From Micromonospora chokoriensis (GTDB taxonomy: Bacteria; Actinomycetota; Actinomycetes; Mycobacteriales; Micromonosporaceae), in assembly GCF_000718555.1 (NCBI RefSeq), contig NZ_JOAN01000002.1:248001-312000 (forward strand): a stretch of DNA of 64,000 nucleotides, read 5' to 3'. The position numbers and the translations under genes are program-made. Positions 45,274-54,230 of this stretch are shown in pieces (positions within the stretch are counted from its first letter, which is position 1; every line of letters begins with the position of its first letter). The notes below the pieces were generated by a model. That model was not told the DNA's origin. It worked only from the letters and a program-made list of their open reading frames with translations, and did not search any database.

Positions 45274-46314
45274 GTGAAGGCTGAGGACCACCGACAGGGA
45301 AACCGGCCAGAGCGCACAATCACTGTTGAAGCGGCCAATCTCTACCAGTGGATTCTTCAACGGGGCCAGGTATCCAGCGCAGAGTTGGAGGACGCCACGA
45401 CCGTCCTTGGACAGTCGCCTGAGGAGTTGGCCGAGGCCCTGGCTTCGCTGCTGGCCCTGCGGCTGCTGCGGCACGCGCCCGACGAGCCCGACGTGCTCGT
45501 GGCGAACAGCCCGGATTCGGCCGTCGCGGAGCTCGTCGCCCCCCTGGAGTTCGAGGTTCGTCAGCGCCAGCGCCGGATGGAGGCGCTGGAGGCGACCCTG
45601 CTGGCCTTCAACCCGATCTACTTCAACACCCGCCAGGTCCGCAATCGGCGTGAGGCCATCGACATCATCGACGAGGTCGACCGGGTCCGCGCCACTCTCG
45701 CCGGGATCGCCCGGCGGTGCACGGTCGAGGTCTTCAGCGCCCATCCCGGGGTGCTATCGGACGGCGCCATCGAGGAGTCCCTGCCGAAGGACCTCGAAAT
45801 GCTGGCACGCGGGATTCGAATAAGAACGGTCCACCAACACCCGGTGCGTGTCCATCCGCGCATGCGCCCTTTCCTCAAAGAGCTCGTCGATGCGGGCTGC
45901 GATGTGCGCACCCGAGAAGAGATCACCGACCGGATAATCATCTTCGACCGTGAGATTGCAGTCATTCCGAACATGCTCGCGAGCGGCGCGGTCGTCCTGC
46001 GGGAGCCGTCCGTGGTGGATTACCTGTATCGCTCGCTGGAGCAGGTCTGGGCCTCGGCCCTGCCCTTCGACGACGAGACCACGCCGAACGGTGGCTACGG
46101 AGTGGCCGGCGACGACCTCAAACGGGCACTGCTACACCTGCTGGCGGCCGGCCGGAAAGACGAGTTCATCGCTCGCAAGTTGAGTATCTCGGTGCGCACC
46201 TGCCGGCGGCACATCGCAGAGATCATGCATGACCTCGGTGCGGAGAGCCGGTTCCAGGCCGGGGTGCTCGCGCGGCAGCGCGGGCTATTGGACGATCTCA
46301 CCGAGGCGGGGTGA
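45274..46314 (+). CDS. LuxR-type HTH regulator, thiopeptide-cluster style
   Basis: GTG start behind GGTGAGG; 346 residues. The N-terminal third resembles a TrmB-like winged helix (LYQWILQRGQVSSAELE ... LLALRLLRHAP), the middle is a phospholipase-D-like sensor region seen in TrmB-related actinobacterial regulators (RVHPRMRPFLKELVDAGCDV), and the C-terminus is a LuxR helix-turn-helix (RKDEFIARKLSISVRTCRRH then IAEIM, about 285-320). It is divergent from the M20 gene across 214 bases, closing the cluster. Regulators of this build often control RiPP clusters; it probably acts with the SARP. Confidence 0.82.
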   Translation: MKAEDHRQGNRPERTITVEAANLYQWILQRGQVSSAELEDATTVLGQSPEELAEALASLLALRLLRHAPDEPDVLVANSPDSAVAELVAPLEFEVRQRQRRMEALEATLLAFNPIYFNTRQVRNRREAIDIIDEVDRVRATLAGIARRCTVEVFSAHPGVLSDGAIEESLPKDLEMLARGIRIRTVHQHPVRVHPRMRPFLKELVDAGCDVRTREEITDRIIIFDREIAVIPNMLASGAVVLREPSVVDYLYRSLEQVWASALPFDDETTPNGGYGVAGDDLKRALLHLLAAGRKDEFIARKLSISVRTCRRHIAEIMHDLGAESRFQAGVLARQRGLLDDLTEAG

Positions 46315-46546
46315 GGACGGCCGTGTCGGTCAGTCCCAACCTGTGGAGTTCCCGCCGCTGAGGATCCGCATCTCGCTCTCCCTTCCGGTGGCGATGATTG
46401 CCGGTCGTGTCGCCCGGCATACCCAAATTCTGCGCGGGCCGGGCGGCGGCGAACAGCCGCAGGAACCTGCGTGACATGTTGTTCCGTGCGGCCGCCCGCC
46501 GGTCATGCTCGGTCCAGCGGCACCACCCAGACCGGCGCGTACCTGA

Positions 46547-47374
46547 TCAGGAGCTGGTGTGATGACCTGCCTTGATGACCTGGTCGTACTCACTGCGCCG
46601 GGCGTCGTATGCCTGCTCCAGGAAGGTCTCCGAGTCAGGCCCGATCGGCAACCGCAGCGGCGGAGACTCCATCTGACCGAGCCGCCAGACGACGTCGGCG
46701 AAGAGTTCGGGAGAGTTGATTCCCGCCGTGGTGTTCATGCCGCGTAGCGCGCCGAGCATGCCATCGTCGACCGGCAGGTAGTCGGCGATGCGGCGCTGCG
46801 GCAGCACCAGGTTGGCGCTGTAACCCGTGGCGAAGCCGCCCGGCTGCAGGATGGTGACCTTCACCCCGAGGTGTCCGGCCTCGGCGGCCAGCGATTCGGC
46901 CGCTCCTTCCACCGCGAACTTGCTCGCGGTGTACGCGGCGAGGCCCGGGAAGGGCACCATGCCGGCGACCGAGCTGACGAAGACGGCGTGCCCCCGGCGC
47001 TGCGCCCGCCACAACGGCAGCACCGCACGGGTGAGCCGCCACGGCCCGAAGACGTTGGTGTCGAACTGCGCGGCGAGCTCCGCGTCGGAGACCTCCTCGA
47101 AGGCGCCGAACTGTCCATAGGCTGCGTTGTTGACCAGGACGTCGACGCCACCGAAGGCGTGCACCGCCCGCTCGACGGCTGCCGCGCACTGCTCCGGATC
47201 CCGCACGTCGAGGGCAGCAGCCACCACGTTGTCCGGATGCCGCGCCACCAGTCCATCCAGGGTCTCCGGCCGTCGGGCCGTTGCCACCACCTGTTCGCCC
47301 TCGGCGGCGAGCCGGCCCGCGAGGGCCAGACCGAGTCCGCTGGAACACCCGGTGATCAACCAACACTTCGTCAT
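46547..47374 (-). CDS. Short-chain dehydrogenase/reductase
   Basis: ATG at 47374 follows a GGAG site and begins the Rossmann motif at once (MTKCWLITGCSSGLGLALAG); the longer frame to 47464 is unlikely. It has 275 residues, a classical SDR. NAD(P)-binding TGCSSGLG, NNAAYG near 85, catalytic Ser in VSSVAG and YTASKFAVEG (Tyr-x3-Lys near 150) are all present. The sequence type resembles the oxidoreductases of uncertain substrate common in soil bacteria. It is divergent from the tannase operon and may share its regulator. Confidence 0.87.
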   Translation of the reverse strand: MTKCWLITGCSSGLGLALAGRLAAEGEQVVATARRPETLDGLVARHPDNVVAAALDVRDPEQCAAAVERAVHAFGGVDVLVNNAAYGQFGAFEEVSDAELAAQFDTNVFGPWRLTRAVLPLWRAQRRGHAVFVSSVAGMVPFPGLAAYTASKFAVEGAAESLAAEAGHLGVKVTILQPGGFATGYSANLVLPQRRIADYLPVDDGMLGALRGMNTTAGINSPELFADVVWRLGQMESPPLRLPIGPDSETFLEQAYDARRSEYDQVIKAGHHTSS

Positions 47375-47541
47375 GCTCTCCACCCGCCCTATCCATTGAG
47401 TGACTTTGCGATTGCACAGTGTCAGATGCGGTGTGGAGAGTGAAGACAGGTCGACCGTCGCCAACCGGACGAGTCAGGTATCCGGCGCGAAGCCCGGTCC
47501 GCCGATTCGGGAGTTGGCACCACCTTCCCTGATTGGGCAGT

Positions 47542-47554
47542 GGCACGCAGTGCC
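47542..47554. promoter_or_regulatory. Operator-like inverted repeat, copy 1
   Basis: GGCACGCAGTGCC: 5-bp perfect arms with a 3-base spacer. It differs from copy 2 by a single spacer base. Confidence 0.5.
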
Positions 47555-47685
47555 GCCGCGCCACCCCATCCTCGCCATCGAGTGCCATCACTGCCGCCCG
47601 CCTCCCTGACAGCGCCCAGGTCCGCCAGTCGGCGCGCACGCCCGGCCCGACCCTTGCGGGTAAATGTGACCCATGGCACAGTGTT

Positions 47686-47698
47686 GGCACTCAGTGCC
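47686..47698. promoter_or_regulatory. Operator-like inverted repeat, copy 2
   Basis: GGCACTCAGTGCC: 5-bp perfect arms, 49 bases before the tannase start codon. Confidence 0.5.
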
Positions 47699-47716
47699 GC
47701 ATCTGAACGGCCTGGC

Positions 47717-47729
47717 GGCACAGCGTGCT
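47717..47729. promoter_or_regulatory. Operator-like inverted repeat, copy 3
   Basis: GGCACAGCGTGCT: the same arms with one mismatch at the outer base. It is centred 31 bases (about three helical turns) from copy 2 and just before the ribosome site, where repressor binding would block transcription. Confidence 0.42.
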
Positions 47730-47746
47730 TAGGCAGGAGATCCGCT

Positions 47747-49408
47747 ATGAAGCGAGTGCTGCGAGTTCGTGGAAGATCGAGACGATTCCCCGCCGGGCTG
47801 GTGCTCGCCACCACGTTGGTGGGCGCGACGGCGATCCTCGGGCCCGCGCCGGCCGCCGCCTCGCCGGGCACGACCCTGAGATGCGCGGAGTTGGCGGGGA
47901 GAGAGATCCCGGCATCAGCGATCGGTTTGCCGACCAGGGGCGGCCGCGTCGGGTCGGCAAGCCTGGCGACCCAGACCGTGGGTGGCGAGACCGTCGAGTA
48001 CTGCAACGTCGGCGCGTCGCTCTTCCCGGTCGATCCCTCCGCGCCGGACATCAGGCTGCAACTCGCCATGCCGCGCGACTGGAACCACAACGCGATGATG
48101 TTCGGCGGCGGTGGATACAACGGAACGATTCCCAGCATCGCGCAGAACATGCCATTCGGGCGTCCGGACCAGCCAGCGCCCCTGGCTCGCGGCTACGCGA
48201 CGTTCGCGAGCGACTCCGGACATCAGGCAGGTCCCGCAGGGTCCCTGGACGGGTCCTTCGGCATGAACGACGAGGCGCTGCGCAACTTCGCCGCCGGCGA
48301 CGCGCTCAAGAAGACCCACGACGCCGCCCGGTACCTCATCCGTCGTGGCTACGGCGCAGAACCCGGCCGAACGTTCTTCGCGGGCGGCTCGACAGGCGGT
48401 CGTGAGGCCCTCGTCGTCGCCCAGCGGTGGCCGGACGACTTCGATGGCGTCATCTCCGCCTACCCGGCCTGGAACAACACGGCGGAAATCCTGCACCTCG
48501 GATACCTGGCGCAGGTGATGTCCCGGCCTGGCGCATTCCCCGGGCCCGACAAGCAGACCCTCCTCTACAACAGCGTCATCGCGGCCTGCGACGGGCGGGA
48601 TGGTCTCCAGGACCACACCGTCTCGAACCTCGACGGTTGCGACTTCGACCCCCGGACGCTCCGCTGCCCCCGGGGCGCCGACACCGGCCCGACCTGTCTC
48701 TCCGATGCGCAACTCACATCGGTGATCGCGGCGTCCACGCCGTTCGTGTGGCCGTACCGGATCGCCAGCGGTGAGCGCTACTACCCCGGCTTCCCGCTCC
48801 TCTCCGGTGCCGACATGAGGACGCCGATCCTCGGATTCGGCACCTCCGCGCCCGCCAACCCGATGCCGGTGACGAGCGGATACGGGGTCCAGTACTGGGA
48901 CCAGTGGGTGAAGTACTTTCTGACGAGGGATCCTGGCCACAACTCCCTCGATGTCGACCCTCGGCGACCAGGGAAGTGGCTCCCCCGCATCAGCCACCTG
49001 TCCACCATTCAGGATCGCAACAACTCCGACCTTCGTCCCTTCGCCCGATCCGGCGGAAAGCTGCTCCTCCTGCACGGGGCCGCGGACGAGTTGGTCTCGC
49101 ACCGCTCGACGAACGACTACTACCGACGGGTGCTCGATACGGTCGGGCCCCGACAGGCCTCAGAATTCATGCGGTACTACCTCGTGCCCGGGGCGAACCA
49201 CGCCAACTTCGGCGCACCCGCCTTCGCTGCCAACTGGGACTCGCTCTCCGCTCTGGAGCGGTGGGTCGAGAAGGGACAGCCGCCGGTCGCGCCGGTTGCT
49301 GTGGACGGCAGGAACGGCCGCACGCGCCCGCTCTGCGAGTACCCGGGCTGGCCCAAGTACCGCTCGGGTGACCCCGACAACGCCCAGAGCTTCGTCTGTG
49401 TGCGCTGA
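47747..49408 (+). CDS. Secreted tannase/feruloyl esterase family protein
   Basis: ATG at 47747 with AGGAGA at 47735-47740; the upstream frame is open but lacks a start. It has 553 residues with a signal peptide (RRFPAGLVLATTLVGATAIL ... PAAA-SPG). The alpha/beta hydrolase shows the Ser nucleophile in FFAGGSTGGREALV (near 210), an Asp in LLLHGAADELVSH (near 445) and a His in VPGANHANFG (near 485). Unlike fungal tannases it has no Cys next to the catalytic Ser or His, so the usual CS-D-HC disulfide is missing. The family cleaves gallate or hydroxycinnamate esters. It heads an ABC import operon, suggesting release of an aromatic acid that is then taken up. Confidence 0.82.
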   Translation: MKRVLRVRGRSRRFPAGLVLATTLVGATAILGPAPAAASPGTTLRCAELAGREIPASAIGLPTRGGRVGSASLATQTVGGETVEYCNVGASLFPVDPSAPDIRLQLAMPRDWNHNAMMFGGGGYNGTIPSIAQNMPFGRPDQPAPLARGYATFASDSGHQAGPAGSLDGSFGMNDEALRNFAAGDALKKTHDAARYLIRRGYGAEPGRTFFAGGSTGGREALVVAQRWPDDFDGVISAYPAWNNTAEILHLGYLAQVMSRPGAFPGPDKQTLLYNSVIAACDGRDGLQDHTVSNLDGCDFDPRTLRCPRGADTGPTCLSDAQLTSVIAASTPFVWPYRIASGERYYPGFPLLSGADMRTPILGFGTSAPANPMPVTSGYGVQYWDQWVKYFLTRDPGHNSLDVDPRRPGKWLPRISHLSTIQDRNNSDLRPFARSGGKLLLLHGAADELVSHRSTNDYYRRVLDTVGPRQASEFMRYYLVPGANHANFGAPAFAANWDSLSALERWVEKGQPPVAPVAVDGRNGRTRPLCEYPGWPKYRSGDPDNAQSFVCVR

Positions 49409-49505
49409 CGATCGCCGTCGGCGCGCCTTCGCCGGGCCTCGACCGCCGACGCCGCGCGACGCCGACCCTCTCCGCTCTCCCAAAGGTCGCCTGGAAGGAA
49501 GCAGT

Positions 49506-50270
49506 GTGACGACGAACGGCCGGGTGGCGCTGCGCACGCAGGCCCTGACGAAGGTGTTCCGCGGCTTCCGCGCGGTCGACTCGGTGGACCTGGTGGTCCG
49601 CGAGGGCGGCGTACACGCGTTGGTAGGTCCCAACGGCGCGGGGAAGACCACGCTGTTCAACCTGCTGACCGGCTTCGTGGCTCCGACGTCCGGGGCGATC
49701 AGGGTGTTCGACGAGGACGTCACCGGCAAACAGCCCGAGCAGGTCGCTCGCCGGGGGGTGGCCAGATCCTTCCAGATCACCAGCCTCTTCGAGACACTGA
49801 CCAGCCGCGAGCACGTGGAGCTCGCCCTCCAAGGGCTCACCCGCCAGGGGTTCCGGTTCTGGCGGTCGGAGAAGCTCCTCGGCGGCAATCGCACCCGGGT
49901 GGATGACCTGCTCACGCAGGTGGGGCTGATGACGCTGGCGGACAAGCAGGTCGGCCTGCTCGCCTACGGGCAGAAGCGCGCGCTGGAGCTGGCACTGGTG
50001 CTGGCACTGGACCCACGGGTGATGCTTCTCGACGAACCGACGGCCGGCATGGGGACCGAGGACGTCGACCGCACCATCGAGCTGGTCCGGCGCATCGCGG
50101 CAGGTCGCACCGTGGTGTTCGTCGACCACAACATGCACGTCGTCGGCAGCCTGGCGGACCGGGTGACGGTGCTGCAGCAGGGCAAGATCCTCGCCGAGGG
50201 CGCCTACGACGAGGTCCGCAACGACGAACGGGTCATCACCGCCTACCTGGGCGAGGCCGACCATGCTTGA
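49506..50270 (+). CDS. livG: LIV-type ABC importer ATP-binding protein (LivG family)
   Basis: GTG at 49506 behind GGAAGGAA; 254 residues. The larger open frame that begins within the tannase gene is not real. Walker A GPNGAGKTT (near 40), signature-region LLAYGQKRALELALVLALDP (a variant of LSGGQ), and Walker B VMLLDEPTAGM are present. This HAAT-family ATPase works with the neighbouring LivF-, LivH- and LivM-like proteins. The substrate is named by family only; context favours an aromatic acid over branched-chain amino acids. Confidence 0.87.
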   Translation: MTTNGRVALRTQALTKVFRGFRAVDSVDLVVREGGVHALVGPNGAGKTTLFNLLTGFVAPTSGAIRVFDEDVTGKQPEQVARRGVARSFQITSLFETLTSREHVELALQGLTRQGFRFWRSEKLLGGNRTRVDDLLTQVGLMTLADKQVGLLAYGQKRALELALVLALDPRVMLLDEPTAGMGTEDVDRTIELVRRIAAGRTVVFVDHNMHVVGSLADRVTVLQQGKILAEGAYDEVRNDERVITAYLGEADHA

Positions 50271-50955
50271 GGTCACTGCTCTGAATGCGTGGTACGGCGA
50301 GGCGCAGGCGCTGCATGAGGTGAACGTGCGGGTGGGCGAGGGCGAGGTCGTGACCCTGGTCGGACGCAACGGTGCCGGCAAGACCACCCTGGTGCGGTGC
50401 CTGATCGGCCTGCACCGGCAGGTCAGCGGTGCCGTCTGCTTCCTCGGCCGCGACGTCACCCGGCTGCCGGCCCACCAGCGTGCCCGCGCCGGCATGGGCT
50501 GGGTCCAGGACGACCGTGGCATCTACGCGAGCCTCACCGTGGAGGAGAACCTGCTCCTCCCACCCAGCGTCTCCGAACGGGCATGGACGCTCAAGCGGGT
50601 CTACGAGGCGTTCCCCGAGCTCGCCGGTCGCCGAAAGGCCGGGGGCACCACGTTGTCCGGTGGGGAGCAGCAGATGCTGGCCATCGCCCGGGCACTCCGG
50701 ACCGGCGCCTGTCTGCTGCTGATGGACGAGCCCTCCGAGGGCCTGGCCCCGGTGGTCGTGGCGCGGATTCGAGAGATCATCCGCGAGGTCAAGGCCACCG
50801 GCGTCGGCGTGCTGCTCATCGAACAGAACGTCACGTTCGCGGCCACCGTGGCCGATCGGCACTACCTGCTCAGCCAGGGCCGCATCGTCGAGACCCTCGA
50901 CACCGCCGACCTCCAACGGCGTGAGGGCGAGCTGCTCAAGCATCTCGGCATCTGA
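50263..50955 (+). CDS. livF: LIV-type ABC importer ATP-binding protein (LivF family)
   Basis: ATG lies 8 bases inside the LivG-like gene; 230 residues, the usual LivF size. Walker A GRNGAGKTT (near 36), signature LSGGEQQMLAIARAL (near 130) and Walker B LLLMDEPSEGLAP are intact. Second ATPase of the importer. Confidence 0.9.
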   Translation: MLEVTALNAWYGEAQALHEVNVRVGEGEVVTLVGRNGAGKTTLVRCLIGLHRQVSGAVCFLGRDVTRLPAHQRARAGMGWVQDDRGIYASLTVEENLLLPPSVSERAWTLKRVYEAFPELAGRRKAGGTTLSGGEQQMLAIARALRTGACLLLMDEPSEGLAPVVVARIREIIREVKATGVGVLLIEQNVTFAATVADRHYLLSQGRIVETLDTADLQRREGELLKHLGI

Positions 50956-51005
50956 CCCGTCGAGCAGTCGACGCGACGCACCCGACTCCAGACAGGAGAA
51001 CCACC

Positions 51006-52250
51006 ATGAACAGCAGACAGATTCGGGCCGGTGCCGTGGCCATGACCGGAGTCCTGCTCCTCGGCGCCTGCGGTGGCGGTGGCCCCGGCGGATCCGGTGG
51101 TGACTTCACTGACGGCAAGCTGGTGCTCGCCATCCTCAACGACCAGTCCGGCATCTACAAGGACGCGTCCGGGCCCAACTCCGTCAAGGCCGTGAAGATG
51201 GCGGTGGCCGACTACCAGAAGAAGTACGGCGATCGGGCGGTCGTCGACGACATCGAGGTGACGTCGACCGACCACCAGAACAAGCCGGACATCGCCAACA
51301 CCAAGGCCAAGGAGCTGTACGAGCGCGGAGGCGCGGACGTCATCCTCGACGTGCCGACCTCGTCCGCGGCCCTGGCCGTCGCCAACCAGGCGAAGAGCCA
51401 CAAGAAGCTGTTCCTCGACGTCAGCGCGGCGACCACCGCACTGACCGGCGCCCAGTGCAACAAGTACACCTTCCAGTGGGCGTACAACACCTACATGCTC
51501 GCCAACGGCACCGGCACCACCGTCACCCAGAACGGCGACAAGAACTGGCACATCATCTACCCCGACTACCAGTTCGGCCAGGACATGACCAAGTCCTTCA
51601 CCGAGGCGATCAAGGGTGCGGGTGGCACCGTGCAGGGCACCATCCCGACGCCATTCCCAAACGACAACTTCGCGACCTTCCTCACCAAGGCCGGCAGCAC
51701 CAATCCTGACGTGATCGGCACGATGCAGGCGGGCGGCGACCTGATCAATGTGGTCAAGCAGTTCAACGAGTCGGGGTTGAAGGACAAGGGCATCAACCTG
51801 GCCGTGGGGCTGATGCTCATCACCGACATCCATTCCCTGGGCGTCGAGCAGTTCGCCGGCACGATGTTCACCGACGCCTGGTACTGGAACATGGACGCGG
51901 AGTCGCGCGCGTGGGCGGACCGGTTCCGCGACGAGACCGGAGCCCGGCCGACCTTCGAACATGCTGGCAACTACTCCGCCGCGCTGCAGTACCTGGAGGC
52001 GGTCCAGGAGGCCGGCACCGACGACGCCGACGCGGTCGTCGGCAAGCTCGAGGGCAAGAAGATCAATGACATGTTCCTGCGCAACGGCGAAGTTCGCGCC
52101 AAGGACCACCTCGTGGTCCACGACGCGTACCTGGCCCGCGTCAAGAAGCCGTCGGAGGTGAAGGAGCCCTGGGACTACGAGGAGATCGTGACCACGATTC
52201 CCGCCTCGAAGGCATTCCCGCCCGCCGAAGCGTCCACCTGCTCGAGGTGA
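51006..52250 (+). CDS. LIV-type periplasmic-binding lipoprotein of the ABC importer
   Basis: ATG after AGGAGAA; 414 residues. A lipoprotein signal with lipobox LGAC is followed by a Gly-rich linker (GGGGPGGSGG) and a type I periplasmic binding fold (LVLAILNDQSGIYKDASG ... VKMAVADYQKKYG, then IIYPDYQFGQDM). The region KELYERGGADVILDVPTSSA matches Peripla_BP_6 proteins, many of which bind aromatic acids. It captures the substrate outside the membrane for the importer. Confidence 0.88.
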   Translation: MNSRQIRAGAVAMTGVLLLGACGGGGPGGSGGDFTDGKLVLAILNDQSGIYKDASGPNSVKAVKMAVADYQKKYGDRAVVDDIEVTSTDHQNKPDIANTKAKELYERGGADVILDVPTSSAALAVANQAKSHKKLFLDVSAATTALTGAQCNKYTFQWAYNTYMLANGTGTTVTQNGDKNWHIIYPDYQFGQDMTKSFTEAIKGAGGTVQGTIPTPFPNDNFATFLTKAGSTNPDVIGTMQAGGDLINVVKQFNESGLKDKGINLAVGLMLITDIHSLGVEQFAGTMFTDAWYWNMDAESRAWADRFRDETGARPTFEHAGNYSAALQYLEAVQEAGTDDADAVVGKLEGKKINDMFLRNGEVRAKDHLVVHDAYLARVKKPSEVKEPWDYEEIVTTIPASKAFPPAEASTCSR

Positions 52251-52320
52251 CCGGGGTGATCCGGTTTCGTACGCCCCCGGCGTCCCTCGGCGCCCAGGAT
52301 CAGCAGCAGGAAAGGAAGGC

Positions 52321-53193
52321 ATGAACGCACTGCTGCAGTACGCCGTGCAGGGCTTGGCGGCCGGCAGCTTCTACGCGCTGGCCGCCCTGGGACTGGCGAT
52401 CATCTTCGGCGTCCTGGGGGTGGTGAACTTCGCCCACGGCGCGTTCTACATGCTGGGCGCAGTCACCGCGGCCGTCCTGCTCGACACCCTCAACCTCACG
52501 CTGTGGTGGTCACTGCTGGTGGTGCCGGTGCTGATGTTCGCCTTCGGCGTCGTGGTGGAGCGGCTGTTCGTGCAGTGGCTTCTCCGGCTCGACCCGCTCT
52601 ACAACTTCCTGCTCACGTTCGGGCTCACCCTCGTCCTCGTCGAGTTGGTCAAGCAGAAGTACGGCGTCTCCGGGTTGCCGTACACGCCTCCGGAGGCGCT
52701 CCAGGGACGCGTCGAGCTGGCCGGCGTCGTGCTGCCCCGCTATCAGCTCTTCGTGTTTCTCTTCTCCGTGGCGATCTGTGTACTCGTCTGGTTGGTGATG
52801 ACGCGGACCAGGGTTGGCATGATCGTTCGGGCGTCGACCGAGAAACCCGAGCTCGCCCGGGCGCTGGGCATCAATGTCGGCCGCTGGGTTACTCCGGTGT
52901 TCGGCTTCGGCGTCGCGATCGCCGGCCTGGCCGGCGTGCTTTCCGCACCGTTTCGCGCGATCACGGCCGACATGGGCAACAACTTCGCGATCATTCTGTT
53001 CGCGGTCGTGGTTATCGGGGGGCTCGGTTCGATCGTCGGCGCCGTGGTCGCGGGTTTCCTGGTGGGCCTGGTGGAGGCGTTCGGTCAGGCCTACGCCCCG
53101 ACGTTCGCGCAGGTCCTGATCTTCGTCCTGATGGCCCTGGTCATCCTGGTCCGCCCCGCCGGGCTGTTCGGACGCAAGGAGGCGACGGCATGA
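52321..53193 (+). CDS. livH: LIV-type ABC importer permease (LivH family)
   Basis: ATG behind AGGAAGG; 290 residues with eight or so membrane segments. GLAAGSFYALAALGLAIIFG at the start, VVNFAHGAFYMLGA, and the cytoplasmic coupling region ASTEKPELARALGINVGRW are standard LivH features. Its stop overlaps the LivM start by 4 bases. Confidence 0.9.
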   Translation: MNALLQYAVQGLAAGSFYALAALGLAIIFGVLGVVNFAHGAFYMLGAVTAAVLLDTLNLTLWWSLLVVPVLMFAFGVVVERLFVQWLLRLDPLYNFLLTFGLTLVLVELVKQKYGVSGLPYTPPEALQGRVELAGVVLPRYQLFVFLFSVAICVLVWLVMTRTRVGMIVRASTEKPELARALGINVGRWVTPVFGFGVAIAGLAGVLSAPFRAITADMGNNFAIILFAVVVIGGLGSIVGAVVAGFLVGLVEAFGQAYAPTFAQVLIFVLMALVILVRPAGLFGRKEATA

Positions 53194-54230
53194 GCCAGTC
53201 TACGGCTACTCCAGCCCCGGTCACCGAGGCGCACCCGGTGGTCGCGGCGGCAAACCCGAGGCTGCGATGGGTACTGCTGGCCGGCGGCCTGGTGGCTGCG
53301 CTGGCACTGCCATGGTTCGTCTATCCGCCGGTGGCGATGGACATCGTCGCGATGGCCTTGTTCGCGATCGCACTGGACATCCTGCTCGGCTACACGGGTC
53401 TGCTCTCCTTCGGACACGCGGCGTTCTGGGGAAGTTCGGCCTATGTGACGGGCCTGATCGCGACGAACTACGGTGTGCCGTTTCCGGTGGCCATCATCGG
53501 CGGCGCGCTGTTCGCGATGATCCTCGCGCTGCCCGCCGGGTACCTGTCGGTGCGCCGGTCCGGGATCTACTTTGCGATGGTGACCCTCGCCTTCGCGCAG
53601 ATGGTCTACTTCGTCGGGTACCAGTGGAGCGGCCTGACGGGTGGCGAGAACGGCCTGCAGGGCGTACCCCGGCATTTCTTCGGCGTCGAACTGGTGGAGA
53701 CCGACTCGTTCTACTTCTATTACGCGGCCCTGCCGATTCTCCTGCTCGGCATGTGGGCCGCCTGGCGGATCGTGCACTCGCCGTTCGGACGGGTTCTGGT
53801 GTCGATCCGCGACAACACCCAGCGCGCGCGGGCGTTGGGCTACGAGGTGGACAAGTACAAGGTCGTCGCGTTCGTGCTATCCGCCGGACTGACCGGCCTG
53901 GCCGGCGGTGTGTTCGCCATCAACCACGGTTTCGTCGCGCTGACCGAGCTGCACTGGAGCACCTCCGGCGAAGTCGTGCTGATGACGGTGCTCGGCGGTA
54001 TCGGCACGCTGTGGGGAGGCGTCCTCGGCGCGACCCTGGCCGTGCTGCTCGCCGATTACCTCGCCTCGTCCGGCTTCGACGGCATCGACCTGGTCACCGG
54101 CTCGGTCTTCGTCCTCGTGGTGCTGCTGTTCCGCCGTGGGCTCTGGGGTACCGTTCGTCACCAATGGCTGGCCTGGCAGCAGCGCCGTTCGTCGCGCCGC
54201 ACCAGATCAGGAGGGGGCACCCGTCGGTGA
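53190..54230 (+). CDS. livM: LIV-type ABC importer permease (LivM family)
   Basis: ATG at 53190 overlaps the previous stop; AAGGAGG precedes it. It has 346 residues. LLGYTGLLSFGHAAFWGSSA, YFAMVTLAFAQMVYFV and the coupling segment SIRDNTQRARALGYEVDKYK are typical LivM sequences. Its stop overlaps the regulator start (GTGA). Confidence 0.9.
   Translation: MSQSTATPAPVTEAHPVVAAANPRLRWVLLAGGLVAALALPWFVYPPVAMDIVAMALFAIALDILLGYTGLLSFGHAAFWGSSAYVTGLIATNYGVPFPVAIIGGALFAMILALPAGYLSVRRSGIYFAMVTLAFAQMVYFVGYQWSGLTGGENGLQGVPRHFFGVELVETDSFYFYYAALPILLLGMWAAWRIVHSPFGRVLVSIRDNTQRARALGYEVDKYKVVAFVLSAGLTGLAGGVFAINHGFVALTELHWSTSGEVVLMTVLGGIGTLWGGVLGATLAVLLADYLASSGFDGIDLVTGSVFVLVVLLFRRGLWGTVRHQWLAWQQRRSSRRTRSGGGTRR

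Larger units (their letters stand above)
47375..47746. promoter_or_regulatory. Divergent regulatory region between SDR and tannase genes
   Basis: 372 bases with no supported gene. It contains three related inverted repeats (47542-47554, 47686-47698, 47717-47729), annotated separately, and a further weak half-matching site near 47675. A similar GCACAGTGT string occurs near the SDR start (about 47414). Confidence 0.55.

Noticed and set aside
48951..49505. Apparent long N-terminal extension of the LivG-like ATPase reaching into the tannase gene
   Set aside because: The extension is the tannase gene in another frame; GTG at 49506 has a ribosome site and gives normal family length.
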